64,000 nucleotides of DNA from Thozetella sp. PMI_491 (Eukaryota > Ascomycota > Sordariomycetes > Chaetosphaeriales > Chaetosphaeriaceae), in contig MU270093.1 in the NCBI GenBank assembly GCA_021432635.1, positions 124,001-188,000 of the forward strand, in the 5' to 3' direction. Both the position numbers and the translations under genes were made by a program. Position 1 is the first letter of the stretch; each line of letters begins with the position of its first letter. Below are positions 11,063-22,705 of the stretch, one piece after another. The notes beneath the pieces are model-generated. The model ran no database searches. It saw only the letters and a program-made list of their open reading frames with translations, and had not been told where the DNA came from.

Positions 11063-12094
11063 GCAGCCTGCATGGGTGCGAGCGGCTAGCCTACTTGTAC
11101 GAACCTTTGTAACAACACATTTATGATAGATCTCCTGTACCATAGTGTATGACGATGCACCATGTATAAAATACATAGAAACCAACGCCCGGCCAGTATG
11201 TACAATACAATTCACCCGTTGTATGTTTATTAGCTTAGTACGAGACAGAGGCTCGAAAGCCAGTAAACGGCCCTGTAAGCTTCCTGTCTCTGGGCAGCCT
11301 CACTTTTCATATGGCGGTAAATGTCACGACAGTGGCTGGTTGTATTGTAGCATAGCGCCAAGAGAGATGTCACAGGAAGCATTCCAAGCCCGCCAACGCC
11401 GCTCGGCATAAACCGCCTGTTTCAATGCACATCCCCACTGACCCGCCGCCCCGGATTCAGGGTCCACCGCTTCTAGAAACGGCAGGGGTAGCTCCTGCGA
11501 GCCTCGGGCCCGCGTTGCGCTGTGTTCTGCAAGCCGAGAAACAAATGGCATGCCGGCTCCTCGGCGGATGCGCAAGAGCTTCACGTCAATCTATGGAATT
11601 TCTATTGGTCCTGGACACTGCAGTCCTGCTAGATATTTTTGTTTGGTTCCGGGATGCAGGCGCATGTACTATTGAGACAGGGAACGAGCTGCCCCCTGAA
11701 GCTGGAGCCTGTCTGGTCCATGCGCCGCCGCTTTATGACGTTGCCCCAGCCACCAGATTTCAGAACGAGCTTCCGCCCTCTCAAATCCTATGCGAGAATG
11801 CAGACAGAGGTACTCGATTTGAGAAGCAATACAGGATAGTTCCTTTTTATATTAATCTTGCTCCCTCCGGACCCTCCAGGTACTCAAGACATCGAACAGA
11901 AGAACTCGGTCGTTTTTTAAAGATTCTTAACCGGGAAACAGCCATTCGACAGCTCTGGTCGTCTTTAGTGGGGTTATTTTTCCGACCTTGAATCCCAAAC
12001 AAACAAAAAAAACTCCGAACTCGACGAACTAAACGGGGAGCAACCGACGCGACACCGACATCGATCCTCCAGCGCGAGCGCGAGCGTCACTACG
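11063..12094. other. Intergenic: MRM1 3' region and upstream region of the Cys-rich surface protein gene
   Basis: An open frame (11425-11991, plus) is present but has no recognisable domain and ends just before the leader of the next gene, so I leave it out. A TATATTAA-like site near 11848-11855 lies about 245 bp before the next ATG. Nothing else is seen. Confidence 0.45.
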
Positions 12095-13369
12095 ATGCGC
12101 CTGCTACCACCATCCCTCCTGCTGCTCATAGCGGCCCGCATTGAGGCCCAAGAGCAGCAGCAGCTTCCCACCGCCGTTCGCAGGATGAGCCCCGACCAGG
12201 GCGAGAAGTTCTTCCACGAGTACGCCGCCTTTGCCGACGCCCAGCAGCCGGCGCTTCCCCTTGTCGATCGCCGCTTCGCCGTATACAGCGAGGCCGACGC
12301 GCGCCTGCTCGCAGCCAATGCCTCTGCAGAGCTCACCTTCCGCCCGCCCTTCGCGCCCCACAGCAGTGCCGACCTGGAGCAGGAGCAGCCAGGTCGGTCG
12401 CCGGCCGATGACCAGGAACTCAGGCGCAGCTGGCTCGCCCGCGAGGTGTTTCGGCGCGGAATGTCGGCGTTGGCGGTCCTCCAGGGGAGGCAGTGGTCCT
12501 GCCCTACGGGCACTCAGAGCTGCTCCAGCATTGGATTCCCCAACAGCTGTTGTGCGACGGGCGAGACGTGCGTCAAGATCACCGACACGGGTCTAGGGAG
12601 CGTAGGGTGCTGCCCGACCGGGTCGACCTGCGGGGGTACCATCACCAATTGTGCTCCCGGGAACACCCCTTGCGCATCCGACATTGGCGGCGGATGCTGC
12701 ATCCCGGGCTTTGTCTGCCAGGGTGTTGGATGTAAGTTCTGCTACGAGTCTCTAGAGAATCCATTGTGCTAACACCGCTGAACAGGTGTGCAATCATCCA
12801 CCTCGGTCGTGACCCTGACTAGCACTTCGACAACTGTGATCAGCACCCCCACGACTCGCACCACCGTCACCTCGCCGACTAGCTCGGCCACCGGCACCAG
12901 CATCCTGCCGCCCGTCCGCCCGACCTCGACGACCGCCTCGGGGTCGGGCGGGGACACGAGCACCAACTCCTTCTGCCCAACAGGCTTCTATCCCTGCCTG
13001 GCCTCGGCGGGCGGCGGTTGTTGCCAGACGGGCCGCGACTGCCAGACCACGTCGTGCCCGCCGACCACATACACCACCATCGTTAACACCGATGGTGTGA
13101 CCATTGTCGTGCCAGCCAGCGCGGTGCCGTCGCCGACCGCGACGGGCCACTGCGCCGACAACTGGTTCTTGTGCGGCAAGGATGCAGGCAATATCGCTGG
13201 TTGCTGCCCGAGTGGGTATAGCTGCGGCACCGCGAGCTGTTTCTTGGCAACAGGAGGCGCCACGGCCTCGGTTGCTAAGGAGCTCCCGGGCCGGGCTGCA
13301 GCCCTACGCGTCCACTGGGAGGCAGGTGCTGTGGTGCTGGCCGCGGCGGCTTGGATGCTGCTGGCATAA
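12095..13369 (+). CDS. Secreted cysteine-rich, predicted GPI-anchored protein with CCxxG modules
   Basis: Exons 12095-12731 and 12786-13369 join across a 54-bp intron (GTAAGT donor, GCTAAC branch, ACAG acceptor), giving 406 residues. There is a clear signal peptide (MRLLPPSLLLLIAARIEA). Five modules centred on a CC pair follow (SCCATG, GCCPTG, GCCIPG, GCCQTG, GCCPSG), each with flanking single cysteines that probably form disulphides. Between the third and fourth lies a Ser/Thr-rich stretch (about residues 215-285) suited to O-mannosylation. The C-terminus is hydrophobic (AGAVVLAAAAWMLLA) after a small-residue region, as in GPI-attachment signals. It is probably a cell-wall or plasma-membrane surface protein; no enzyme domain is visible. 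It converges with another predicted GPI protein, the fasciclin gene. Confidence 0.82.
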
Positions 13370-13835
13370 CCAGCCGTCCCCGCCCACTGATGTGGGCTTC
13401 TTTTCGTCTTTTTTTCAGGCTGGAGACCTTGACAAGTCATAGATACCTGGAGTGATTTGCATTGCGAGTATTTGAGCACTGTAGAGCGTGAGGGGATATA
13501 GAACTGCATTGTTTGGCGTTGAGGGGGGCACAAGGCAAAGGGCCAACCACGTTCGGCTTTTAGGGGCGCCGAAGATATGGGAAACTTGTGGCTGCTAGGA
13601 CATATTGTGAGGAGATCTTGGAGGGGCTCTGCCCTTGCTACTCTCCAAAGAGTACATAAATAATCAAACGCCTGGTATATTTTTATCGTGTATCTAAGCA
13701 GCATAAAGAGGTACTGGTATTGCAAGAACTCCGGCGCAACCCACCGTTCCGGTTTGGTATTTTCATAAGACAGCTGCGCATAGCAGGTCATCAGAGCCAC
13801 TTTGAAAGCTCTGTAAACACTCCCGTTGCCAGAGG
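13370..13835. other. Convergent 3' regions of the two surface-protein genes
   Basis: 466 bp between two converging stop codons. It should hold both 3' UTRs. No gene is seen here. Confidence 0.5.
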
Positions 13836-15208
13836 CTATAGCAGCATCGCGACAGCCGCTACGAGCGCTACGATGCCGCCCTCCGCATTCCCTACTGCTG
13901 TTGGGGCCGCGTTCGAGGTCGAGCTGGGCTTCGAGGTTTGCGTGACGGTGCTTGTCGGCTGCGACGAGGGCCGCGACACGTTCGGGATAGCCTGATCAGT
14001 CATGACCTTGTCGAGAACGTGGATCAACCCGTTGTTGGTCAGGACGTTGGGCTGGATGACTTTGGCGTCGTTGAACCAGATGTCGTCGCCTTGGATCGTG
14101 ACCGTGATGTTCATCTTACCCATCGACGGGATCACCATGCCGTCGATGAGGTACGGTGAGTACAGGGGCGTGGCTATGGTGTGGTTCCTGTAGGGACGAG
14201 CGAGACTCATAATTAGATCGGGTTCATCCTACCGAGAATAGTGCCCCCCCCGGGTGCGTCAGCTCCCGAGATTTGGGATGGACACCCCCCGGAGCAAGCA
14301 GCGGGAATCAGCTTACAGGAGCGCCTCGCTTAGCTGAGCGGGCGAGAGGTTACTATCTGCGTTCCCAGCATTCTTGAACGCGTTGGCGCTCGGGCCGAGA
14401 CAGGTGATGTTGCTCAGGTGATCGACCGTGCTCCAGAGACTGGTCCTATTCAGGGCGTTGTCCAGCGAGCTCAGATTGGCATCCGACCGCACGGTTTGGG
14501 AGCACGCAGTGGGTGGAATGAGAAGCCTGCTGTCAGTCAGCACCCGCTCCTGCCATGCCGGTGGTGGATCCAGTCAGCCGGGGCGCCGGGGGCCCGGGTC
14601 ACTTACGTATCGATGATCTGGAACGAACCACCCGACCACTGTCCGTCCACTAGCAGCATCACGGCGCCCTGAGCTTTGCCTCCGGACAGCGGCGCCCGCT
14701 GTGGCGAGACGATGGCCTTCTTGACCCGGCTTTTGGACGGAGCGGACGAGGCTTTCTGTGCAAAGATGAGCTGGCCCTGGGCGGCGTCGTCGCCGTACTG
14801 ATTCTTGAGTGCGGCGCCTGCGGTACGGTTGTTGTGCGCCTGGTCCTTGAGCAAGGTCGGCACTACGATGCCCTGGTCGGCATTGAAGTCCTGAGTCGTC
14901 ATGTTTGCGGCCATGACGTGGTATTGGAGGATGAGAACGAGGTCGGAAGCGCCCAGGGTCGTGACGTTGCTGCCAGTTGTGTTGGCGTACTTGGCGAAGG
15001 CGTCGTTGCTGGGGACGAGCACCGTCACGTTCTTGGTAGCCATTGGTATCACAGAGCTAATGATTCCGGGGTTGCTGTTGAGGAGCGAGGCGAAGGACGA
15101 CAGCTCTGGGTATTGCGAGATGGCCGAGCTCAGGTCGGCCTGGGACTGCCCAAGGACCGTCGAGGCCATGCCCAGAGCGAGGGCGAGATAGCGGCGGTGG
15201 AGATACAT
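13836..15208 (-). CDS. Secreted two-domain fasciclin (FAS1) protein, predicted GPI-anchored
   Basis: Exons 15208-14607, 14526-14317 and 14187-13836 give 387 residues. Introns are 80 bp (NAGNAG acceptor, second AG chosen because it restores the usual FAS1 reading IIDTLLIPP) and 129 bp; both donors are GTAAG type. The signal peptide is MYLHRRYLALALGMASTVLG. The first FAS1 domain (about 30-200) has VTVLVPSNDAFAKYAN and a YHV element; the second (about 205-350) ends with the LIHVLDKVM H-box region. Many NxS/T sequons are present. A Ser/Thr-rich linker and the hydrophobic tail GIVALVAAVAMLL suggest a GPI anchor. FAS1 proteins of this type mediate adhesion or sit in the cell wall; the exact role is not deducible. 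Confidence 0.9.
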
Positions 15209-16781
15209 GGCGGATGAGTGTGCTCGTGGAGCAATGCCTCGATGAGATGGGAAAACAAGCAGGTTGCCAACGTCCCTGGGGGGGCCGTTCGAGCAACTAC
15301 ACGCGGACGAGGCAACCGTGAGCTCTTAAATGGCTGACGTCCGCCCAGCTCCAGCATGCGCTGTGCCGCGACAAAGGCCAATGGGCCTGGAGCTGGAGCT
15401 AGTCCCAATGCCGTGGCGTAGTAGCTCGCCTGCTAAATGCATGTCCATGCTCACTCACCAGCATTCTATGTGAAGCGAAGCGGCCGACTGGGAGGCTACT
15501 TGTGCTGCTGGGTGAGCAGCGCATTTCAGCAGGCTTACTAGATTGGGACTATGGCTTGCTGGCCTTGGCGGGACCGCCAAATGAGACACCACCCCGAAAG
15601 CCACCCGCGCTCCGCCCCCCCAGTCGCTGCGGCGCCGATGCATTTGCCCAGGAGGCACCGGCTCCCGTGGCCAAACGGAATAAGCTCAGGCTTCTCGTGC
15701 GCGGAGCCCCCGTTGTTTTCAGCTCACTCTGCGACGCCCACTAGCCATCCCCCATTGGCCCGCGCGTGGCTGTGGTTCCCTGCAAGTCCGGAGCTGGTGG
15801 ATGCAAGGGAGCAAACCGGCTGCGCCTTATAGGGTAGATGGCGTCTGGCATCTGCTGGCAGGGCTAGCCTACTGGGTGCCACCCAGGAGCGGGACTGCAT
15901 GTCCATGGTAGCGCCTCTCTATTACACCACCCTCGACCCTCCTAGAAATAGATCTCCTATGCACAGGGACGAGGGCATGCCATGCAGGCGCGATCGGTGG
16001 AGGGAGGGTGCGATCGGGGCGTCAATGTGCCGAGTTGGCATAGCATAGTGTCAAGCAAGTGGCATTGTTGTCCGTCGATAACTGTCTACCATATATCGTG
16101 AAACTCAGCAACGGCTTCCTCGCCCAGGAAACCCTTGATCATAAGGCCTCTGAGCAAGATGCCCTCTACTCGATGAATCGGAAACCACTTCTCTTTGATG
16201 CCTTGCTTGTAAATCTTCGCAAGCGACCAAGAATTCATGTGTTGTGGTGGCTTAAAGGTCCCTTGGCTCCGTGACAACGCTTCGGGAGGAGGTCGACCTC
16301 AGTACTCAGATTTGTGACTAAGACGCCTATGTGGCACAGCCTGCCCAGGCGCGAGAAAAGTGACCTGGACTTTTCTCGCGACCTGGACTAATAAAGGCAT
16401 GAGCTATGTTTGCCAGTGAAGCTTGCAGAGACAAGGTTGGGGCCGTCGAGTAGTGGTGCCATCGGGCGGAGCTAATCGTATACCCAAGTATTCGGTCGTA
16501 AAGTTGTGCAGTGAGCGGGCGGGTGGTTAGCAACAAAGTCTGACGGAGTCTAGACACTACAGTAGGACCCATCCTGACTCCTCACCGTCCTTGCATCCCT
16601 TTGAAGATGGAATAAGCATCAGCGAGCCAAGCCACAGTGCTCCATACGGAACTACCCCTTTTCCCCTCCCAGATCCAGCCTCTCGCAGATAGCTTTTGCG
16701 CGCCAGAATACGCCTACCACCGTAAAGCATCAAACACACATCGTCCGGTAATCTATTTTTGACCGCCCAGCAGAACCCCTT
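15209..16781. other. Intergenic: FAS1 promoter side and proline gene 3' side
   Basis: No gene is supported. Short open frames on both strands lack domains. The part nearest 15209 must hold the FAS1 promoter; the part nearest 16781 the 3' UTR of the proline gene. A perfect inverted repeat at 16350-16380 is listed separately. Confidence 0.5.
16350..16380. repeat. Perfect 11-bp inverted repeat with 9-nt loop
   Basis: CGCGAGAAAAG (16350-16360) is followed after 9 nt by its exact reverse complement (16370-16380). The sequence ACCTGGACT also occurs twice around the right arm. It lies about 400 bp beyond the stop of the proline gene, so it could be a hairpin in a long 3' UTR or just a palindrome. 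Confidence 0.7.
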
Positions 16782-18193
16782 TTACAAAGGAAGCCTCTCA
16801 TGCTTGAACCTCTTCTTCCCCTCACCCTCGCCGTAGACAGCCGTGACGTGGCCGGCACCCCGAATCTTGTACTTGTAGATCATCAGGCCCTCCAAGCCGA
16901 CGGGCCCGCGCGAGTGAATCTTGTTGGTGCTGATGCCCACCTCGGTGCCAAAGCCGTAGCGCATGCCGTCGGCAAACCGCGTCGACGCGTTCCAGTAAAC
17001 GCCGGAAGCGTCGACAGCCGACATGAAGCGCTCCGCCAGCTCAGCATCCGCCGTGAGGATCACATCCGTGTGATGCGATCCGTGCGTGTTGATGTGCAGC
17101 ACCGCATCCTCCAATGACGCGACGGTCTTGACAGCGAGGTCCAGCGAGAGGAACTCGGTGTCGAAGTCGGCATCCTGGGCATCCGAAACCTGCGCAAGCA
17201 GGTCACTAGGGAGCCGCGCCTGTAAGATGGCCTTGGTACGCGGGTCGCACCGCAGCTGGACTCCCTTGCGGACGAGCGCCTCGGCAGCAACGGGGAAGAC
17301 GGTCTCGAGGGCGGCGTCCTGCACCAGGAGCGTCTCAAGGCTGTTGCACGCGGCAGGGTAGCTGGTCTTGGAGTCGACGATGACTTCGGCAGCCAAGGCC
17401 GGCTCAACCGACTGCTCAAGGTAGATGGAGCAAAGCCCATCGGCGTGGCCGAGGACAGGGATCTTCGTATTGGACTTGATGTAGCGGACGAGCTCGTTAG
17501 ACCCGCGCGGGATCACGAGGTCAATATACTGGTCCAGTGCCAGCAACTGGGGGATGACGTCGCGGGTGGTGACGAGCTGGATGGCGCCGTTGGGCACCTG
17601 GGACGTCTCCAATGCAGCCGATATCACCCTAGAGATGGCCACGAACGACTCGGTCGACTCCTTGCCGCCCTTCAGGATCGCGGCGTTGCCTGACTTGACG
17701 GCCAGGGACGCGATGTTTGCGATGACCTCCGGCCGGGCCTCGAAGATGATGAGAAGCACGCCGATGGGGCAGGTGACTCGCTCAAGCTCGAGGCCATCGT
17801 CGAGCTTCGTCCGGAGTGTCACCCGGCCGACTACTCCGTAGTTAGCCTCCGCGGCCGAGCGCCATCGCGCGCAGCAGAGAGCGGAATCATACCGGGATCC
17901 TCCAGGTCTCTCACGTCCAGAATCCCCTTAAGCATGTCTTCCCACTTTCCCTTCTTGCCCAGGTCGAGCCGAGCCACCAGGCTCTGGCTCAACTGCCCAT
18001 TGGCAGCCGCCTTCCGCGCCAGCTCCAGATCGCGGGCGTTGGCGGCGAGGATCTCGTCCCGGGCGGCCGTCAATCCGGCGTGGATTGCCGTCAAGGCCTC
18101 ATTCCGTGCCGCAGCCGGGAGGGTGGCTAGCACGTGCGAGGCCGACTTGGCCGACAGAGCGGCATCGGAGGGCGTTGCGTTGGTCAAGGACAT
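16782..18193 (-). CDS. PRO2: Gamma-glutamyl phosphate reductase (proline biosynthesis)
   Basis: This enzyme reduces gamma-glutamyl phosphate with NADPH to glutamate-5-semialdehyde, the second step of proline synthesis from glutamate, in the cytosol. Exons 18193-17893 and 17830-16782 join over a 62-bp intron (donor GTATGA, branch CTAAC, acceptor TAG) to give 449 residues, the usual length. The join restores DPVGRVTLRTKLDDG. Landmarks: ELERVTCPIGVLLIIFEARPEV (nucleotide-binding region), KSGNAAILKGGKES, and the catalytic cysteine near 260 in YPAACNSLETLL. The start is the first ATG of the exon (MSLTNATPSD). A Gcn4/CPC1-type site and a TATA-like element lie upstream, suggesting cross-pathway control by amino-acid starvation. 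Confidence 0.96.
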
Positions 18194-18273
18194 AGCGAAA
18201 TTGGAATCTACCAAAAGCCGTGCAGTCTGTGCGTGTTGTGTGGTTTCTGTAGGTAGTCTCGAATTTCCTGGCC

Positions 18274-18280
18274 TATATAA
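18274..18280 (-). promoter_or_regulatory. TATA-like element upstream of the proline gene
   Basis: TTTATATAGG on the minus strand lies about 80 bp before the ATG at 18193 and about 30 bp downstream of the TGACTCA site, a reasonable core-promoter spacing. No transcript data support it. Confidence 0.4.
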
Positions 18281-18311
18281 ACAGCTGAGATTTCCCGAGT
18301 GAGACTTCCGG

Positions 18312-18318
18312 TGAGTCA
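18312..18318 (-). promoter_or_regulatory. Gcn4/CPC1-type recognition element (TGACTCA)
   Basis: A perfect TGA(G/C)TCA sits about 120 bp before the ATG of the proline gene. This is the known recognition sequence of the bZIP activators Gcn4, CPC1 and CpcA that switch on amino-acid biosynthesis genes under starvation. A CCAAT sequence (plus strand) lies just beside it at 18321-18325. Function is inferred from position and match. Confidence 0.55.
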
Positions 18319-18329
18319 GACCAATGCTG

Positions 18330-20144
18330 CCGGGGACGGATCCGTTCGGTCGTGGTGGTCGGGGGGGAGGTCCGTAGTTTTTTTTTCCCACCCACTCCCG
18401 GCTTCGGCTAAGTACGACAAGGCGGGAGCGAGTGGCATCGGGGACCCACTCCGCCGGTCCCCAGTGCCAATCATAAAACCACACAACCCGTCTGGTTCCA
18501 GACGATAGGTAAGTTTTGAGCCTCTTTAATTTCAATGTCAACCGCATGGGTACATTGGACATCGTCACGCATCGAGTTGGTTTCCCTGTGCAAGCCGAGC
18601 GTCCTCCTCCGTTTCAACCAGCAGGCACATTCGCTCATCTTCTAGAGGGACAAGTCAGCCTCGCCATCATGAGAAAACCCCATCCGACCGGTAGGCAAGG
18701 TGCTGCACCAGTGAGAGCTTCCCAGCGAGGCGGTTGAGAACCAAAGAGCAACTCTGTCTGTTGACCTGATAGAATCTTCGGGCGAGGCCCAGCCAGCGCA
18801 AGCGTGGGGCACATGTCTGTCTCTTACACGTATGGACGGGGTTACTATTACCCCCTTTCCAACGCTGTGGCTTCAGTTGCCCCGGGGTGGGGCGGTGGCC
18901 TGAGAGGTTCTCGGCCGGTGCTCTGTCCATCGCCAGTCGCCGCTTGTCTTCGAGCGTGCGTTGTCTGCAAGCTTAGCTCAGTTTAGGGACTAGCTCGGCT
19001 TTACTATACTTCCTCGGCCGAATCCTAAGCTTGCTGTTGGGTTCTCTCTGCTCTCTTACCCTCACCTCGGAGTTGAACTCTGATTTTGATCAGCTGCGTC
19101 TCGCTTGGCTGTGACGCTGTTCCTTCGGACCCTGTTCCCAAGCACACCGGCAATTGCGAGGTGGGGTGTTTTAGCCAGCTCGTTCCCTCGCTGCGTCTCG
19201 TTCCTCATGGGTCGGAAGGAACCTGCAAGGGCGCCACGGGCCTAGCGCCATTTGGCCCTAGCCTCTCCCTCTTTAATCATCCAAAATCTAGGTGCCGTCC
19301 CGTTCTTTTTGTCAACCAACGGGAAACATAATGGGGATGGAGAAGGGGGGAAGGGTGAGAGAATCCTCAGCGCCACGAAAGGGTCATAAGCCATTGCATA
19401 ATTGCTTCCAACCTCTGCCAGGATGAGATACTACTGGCAGGCGCGCGGTTGGTGTGTCTCTTTTGGACTGATTAAGGTGCCGAATACCCGTGTCAAGAGC
19501 CTTCGGAGGTCGGATGTATGCTTCCGAGCTCCTGGGCACTAGGCGCCGCTCGGTCAACCGCCGGGAACCGCCGCAGCCACACACGAGTCGACGCCGAAGA
19601 AGAGAACAAGCTGCGATATCGCCGAGCCTTGTTTGCTCTCTGGGATCGGCACTGGCCTTTGACATGCACGAGCCGGGACTCCCAGTTGTCACGCGCCTCC
19701 GATCATACAGGTCCATTCAAATCGGCTCTCCGATGCACTGCCGAGTGGATTGCCGAGTACGGGGGTCGGCATGGATGGTGCCAGACTCGACAAGTTGACG
19801 CCGTTGGACCCATGACACCACCCCACCCGCCCGCGCTCCCTATCTGCTAGCCTTCGGATACGGAATGAGGCAAGTCCACTTGGGCTAGGTTGCTTCCGGG
19901 TCCGAGCCGAGGCCGTCACATTTGGGCGGGTTTATATTATATGTATCTTGGCACACACCGCCGATTTTCGCGATGCTCCCCTATTTGTTTTTAACCCCTC
20001 TCTCGCCTACGATCTGTAGTTTGCTCGATATCCCGCATGCGACCCCACTGTCCTTCTGCCGCGCGCTTGTGACATCCTGGACTCCCGCCCTACTCCTTGC
20101 CCGCTCTTAGCTCCCTCTCCTGTCCTCACTCCTCCGACGAGGGA
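18330..20144. other. Intergenic (about 1.8 kb) between divergent proline and MFS genes
   Basis: No supportable gene. Open frames up to about 110 codons occur on both strands with no domain. An AT-rich stretch TTTATATTATATG near 19930-19943 lies about 200 bp before the MFS ATG and may be a TATA region. Confidence 0.45.
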
Positions 20145-22084
20145 ATGGCAATTGGCGATGAGAAGAGTGAGCATCTCGACGGGGCGGCGAGTGAGGCCCT
20201 CGACGACTCCCCACTAGCATCGCCGCGCCGGGGCAGTGCCGCGGATAGCGACGGCGAGTCGCCGGTGAAACAAGCCCCAGAGCTGGACGAGAAGTCTCAT
20301 CTAGAATCTGCTGCGCAGGACGGTCGAGAGAGTCAGGGCTCGGCTCGGAGCCAGGACGACCCCCACACGGAAGATGTGCCGGTCCCCACCCGGACGCGGA
20401 CGCGGACGCGGTCCCGGGCTTCCCGCCGGTCTCAGTCGCACGGGCGAAACTCGTCCGTCTTCTCCCGTACCTTGGCCCCAGTCCCCCGTGCAGAACGGAG
20501 AGGCCTCTTTAGTCGCTTTGCCATCATCCCGGAGATCGGGCGGCCATACGACTATAAGAACTCGACTAAGTGGACTATCACCGCCATCGTTGCCCTCGCG
20601 GGGGCTGCCGCCCCGGTCGGATCGTCCATCTTTTATCGTAAGTGCCTGTCTACCTTGACTAGCACAGTATCAAAGTCATTCACCCCTCGCTAAACGTACT
20701 GCCCTAGCCGCCCTGCCCGAGATGGCGATAGATCTCAATGCGACGCCTACAGTAACGAACTTGTCCGTGGCTTTGTACATGCTGGCCATGTCCATCTTCC
20801 CGCTCTGGTGGTGAGTAGCTCCTGTGTTTCTAGCCGTTTACTCAGCTCCAGTTGCTGACCTTGTGGGGGGGGAAAACAAGGTCATCGTTCTCCGAGACGA
20901 TGGGTCGTCGCAATATCTACCTAGCGAGCTTCACCCTCTTCATCATCTTCTCTATCCTCAGCGCCGTGAGCGTCAACATCTCGATGCTCATTGTCATGCG
21001 CATCCTGGGCGGAGGCGCCGCGGCCTCCGTCCAGGCCGTCGGCGCCGGTACCATCGCCGACATCTGGGAGCCCCGGGAGCGCGGCCGCGCCATGGGATTG
21101 TTCTACCTCGGCCCCCTGTCCGGGCCACTGCTTGCCCCCATCATTGGCGGCGTGCTCACCGAGTGGCGGGGCTGGCGCAGCAACATGTGGTTCCTCGTTA
21201 TCTTCGGGGGCGTCCTCCTCCTCCTCATCGTTTTCGGCCTCCCGGAAACGCTTGCGAAACGGGCCCCCCTCGCGCCACCCGAACCGCCCGCTGACCTGAC
21301 GAGGGTCTCCACCGCGCAATCCGTCAAGCGGGGGACGAAGCGTGCAGCCGTCATCGCCAAGCGCCTCTTCGTCGACCCGCTCATGGTGCTCTCGAGCCTG
21401 CGCTTCCCAGCCGTCATGGTCTCGGTGTACCTGGCCGCCATCGCTTTCGGTTCCCTCTTTATCCTCAACATCTCCATCCAAGCCGTCTTCTCCACGGCGC
21501 CCTACGGCTTCTCCACCATCATTGTCGGCCTGCTGTACTTGCCGCCGTCGCTGGGCTACGCGACCTCGTCGCTGGTGGGCGGGCGCTGGATCGACTCCAT
21601 CATGGCGCGGGAGGCCCGCAAGGCCGGCCGTTATGACGCCAACGGCAAGCTCATCTACCTACCCGAGGACCGCATGAAGGAGAACATATGGCTCGCCTCG
21701 ACGCTCTACCCGGCCGCGCTCATCTGGTATGGGTGGACGGCCGACAAAGGGGTCCACTGGATCGTGCCCTGCATCGCCAACTTCTTTTTCGGCTTCGGCA
21801 GCATGCTTGTATTTAGCGCGGTTACTACCATGCTGACAGAGTTTATGCCAAAGCGCAGCTCGTCGGGTGTCGCTGTGAACAACTTCATCCGCAACATCTT
21901 CTCGTGCGTAGGCGGTATCGTCGCCGAGCCCCTGCTCAAAGCAATGGGGACTGGGTGGTTGTGCACTATGATCGGCCTGGTCGCGTTTGTGACGGGGAAC
22001 TTGGCGGTCCTGGCGCTCAAGACCTGGGCGCCAAAGTGGAGGATTAGCATGGATCGAAAACTGAATGGGCAGGCGGCGTCATGA
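20145..22084 (+). CDS. MFS drug:H+ antiporter, DHA1 (Qdr/Aqr1-like) family
   Basis: This is a proton-coupled 12-helix plasma-membrane exporter of the DHA1 family. Exons 20145-20637, 20708-20810 and 20881-22084 give 599 residues; introns are both 70 bp with GTAAGT/GTGAGT donors. The joins restore SSIFYPALPEMAID at the first helix and SIFPLWWSSFSETMGRRNIY, the family's motif A equivalent. Residues 1-125 are a cytosolic, charged tail with a TRTRTRTRSR run. Other landmarks are VMRILGGGAAASVQAVGAGTIAD, ERGRAMGLFYLGPLSGPLLAP (motif C-like antiporter glycines/prolines) and a long central loop (about 315-350). Relatives in yeasts export drugs, polyamines, quinidine or, for Dtr1, spore-wall precursors; the substrate here cannot be read from sequence. 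Confidence 0.92.
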
Positions 22085-22705
22085 GAGAGCGTTGCTGTGT
22101 TTGTATATATGTCAGCTCAGGGCAAGTAGCCCGCAGAAAAGCATTCTTTCATCCTGTATGAGGATACGGTCTGCCAAGGGCTGCTCCTGGAGACCTGTCA
22201 GATTTGCTCGACCATAGGAGTAGCGAAGTACCAGTACGTCAGTGTAGGATGTATATGGCACACGGCTACGAGCACCCAAGTACGACAAGTCACAGGTGGA
22301 AGAGGGCAGCGTGTTGGCTCATCTTCTCAAGTTCTGTACAAAATAAATAAAAAAGGTATGTACTAACTAGGTTCCTCGTGCCCAACAAAGGGGGGCAGCG
22401 AAGATCTCGTATGCTCGCTGTCTGAATGTGGCCGTTACAAATACGCCAACGAGCTGTACGGGCCCAAATCACCAACTCCACGTTCGTAATCACGTCGTAA
22501 TGCCGCCGCTCACTCTACGCTGTGAGCTAACCCCCAGTAGAGACCAGTCATAAACTTCGTCCGCCAGATAAGCCGCGGTGCAAGCATAAATAAAAGACGA
22601 GCGATTCAAGAGCGCATGCCTTCGGCCCGTGTAGGTCGCGTTAGCTACTTCCTCCAAAAGAGATAGCGCTGGATATCGCCCATTAGGGCCCCTTAGAGAG
22701 CCGAT
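22085..22705. other. Convergent 3' regions; AATAAA-type signals
   Basis: Between the stops of the MFS gene (plus) and the coiled-coil gene (minus). AATAAATAAAAAA at about 22342-22354 lies 260 bp after the MFS stop and is a plausible poly(A) signal; another AATAAA is near 22587. No gene is seen. Confidence 0.45.

Noticed and set aside
11425-11991. Open frame of 188 codons on the plus strand before the Cys-rich surface protein gene
   Set aside because: No recognisable feature; abuts the leader of the next gene. It could be leader sequence; I found no positive evidence of coding.
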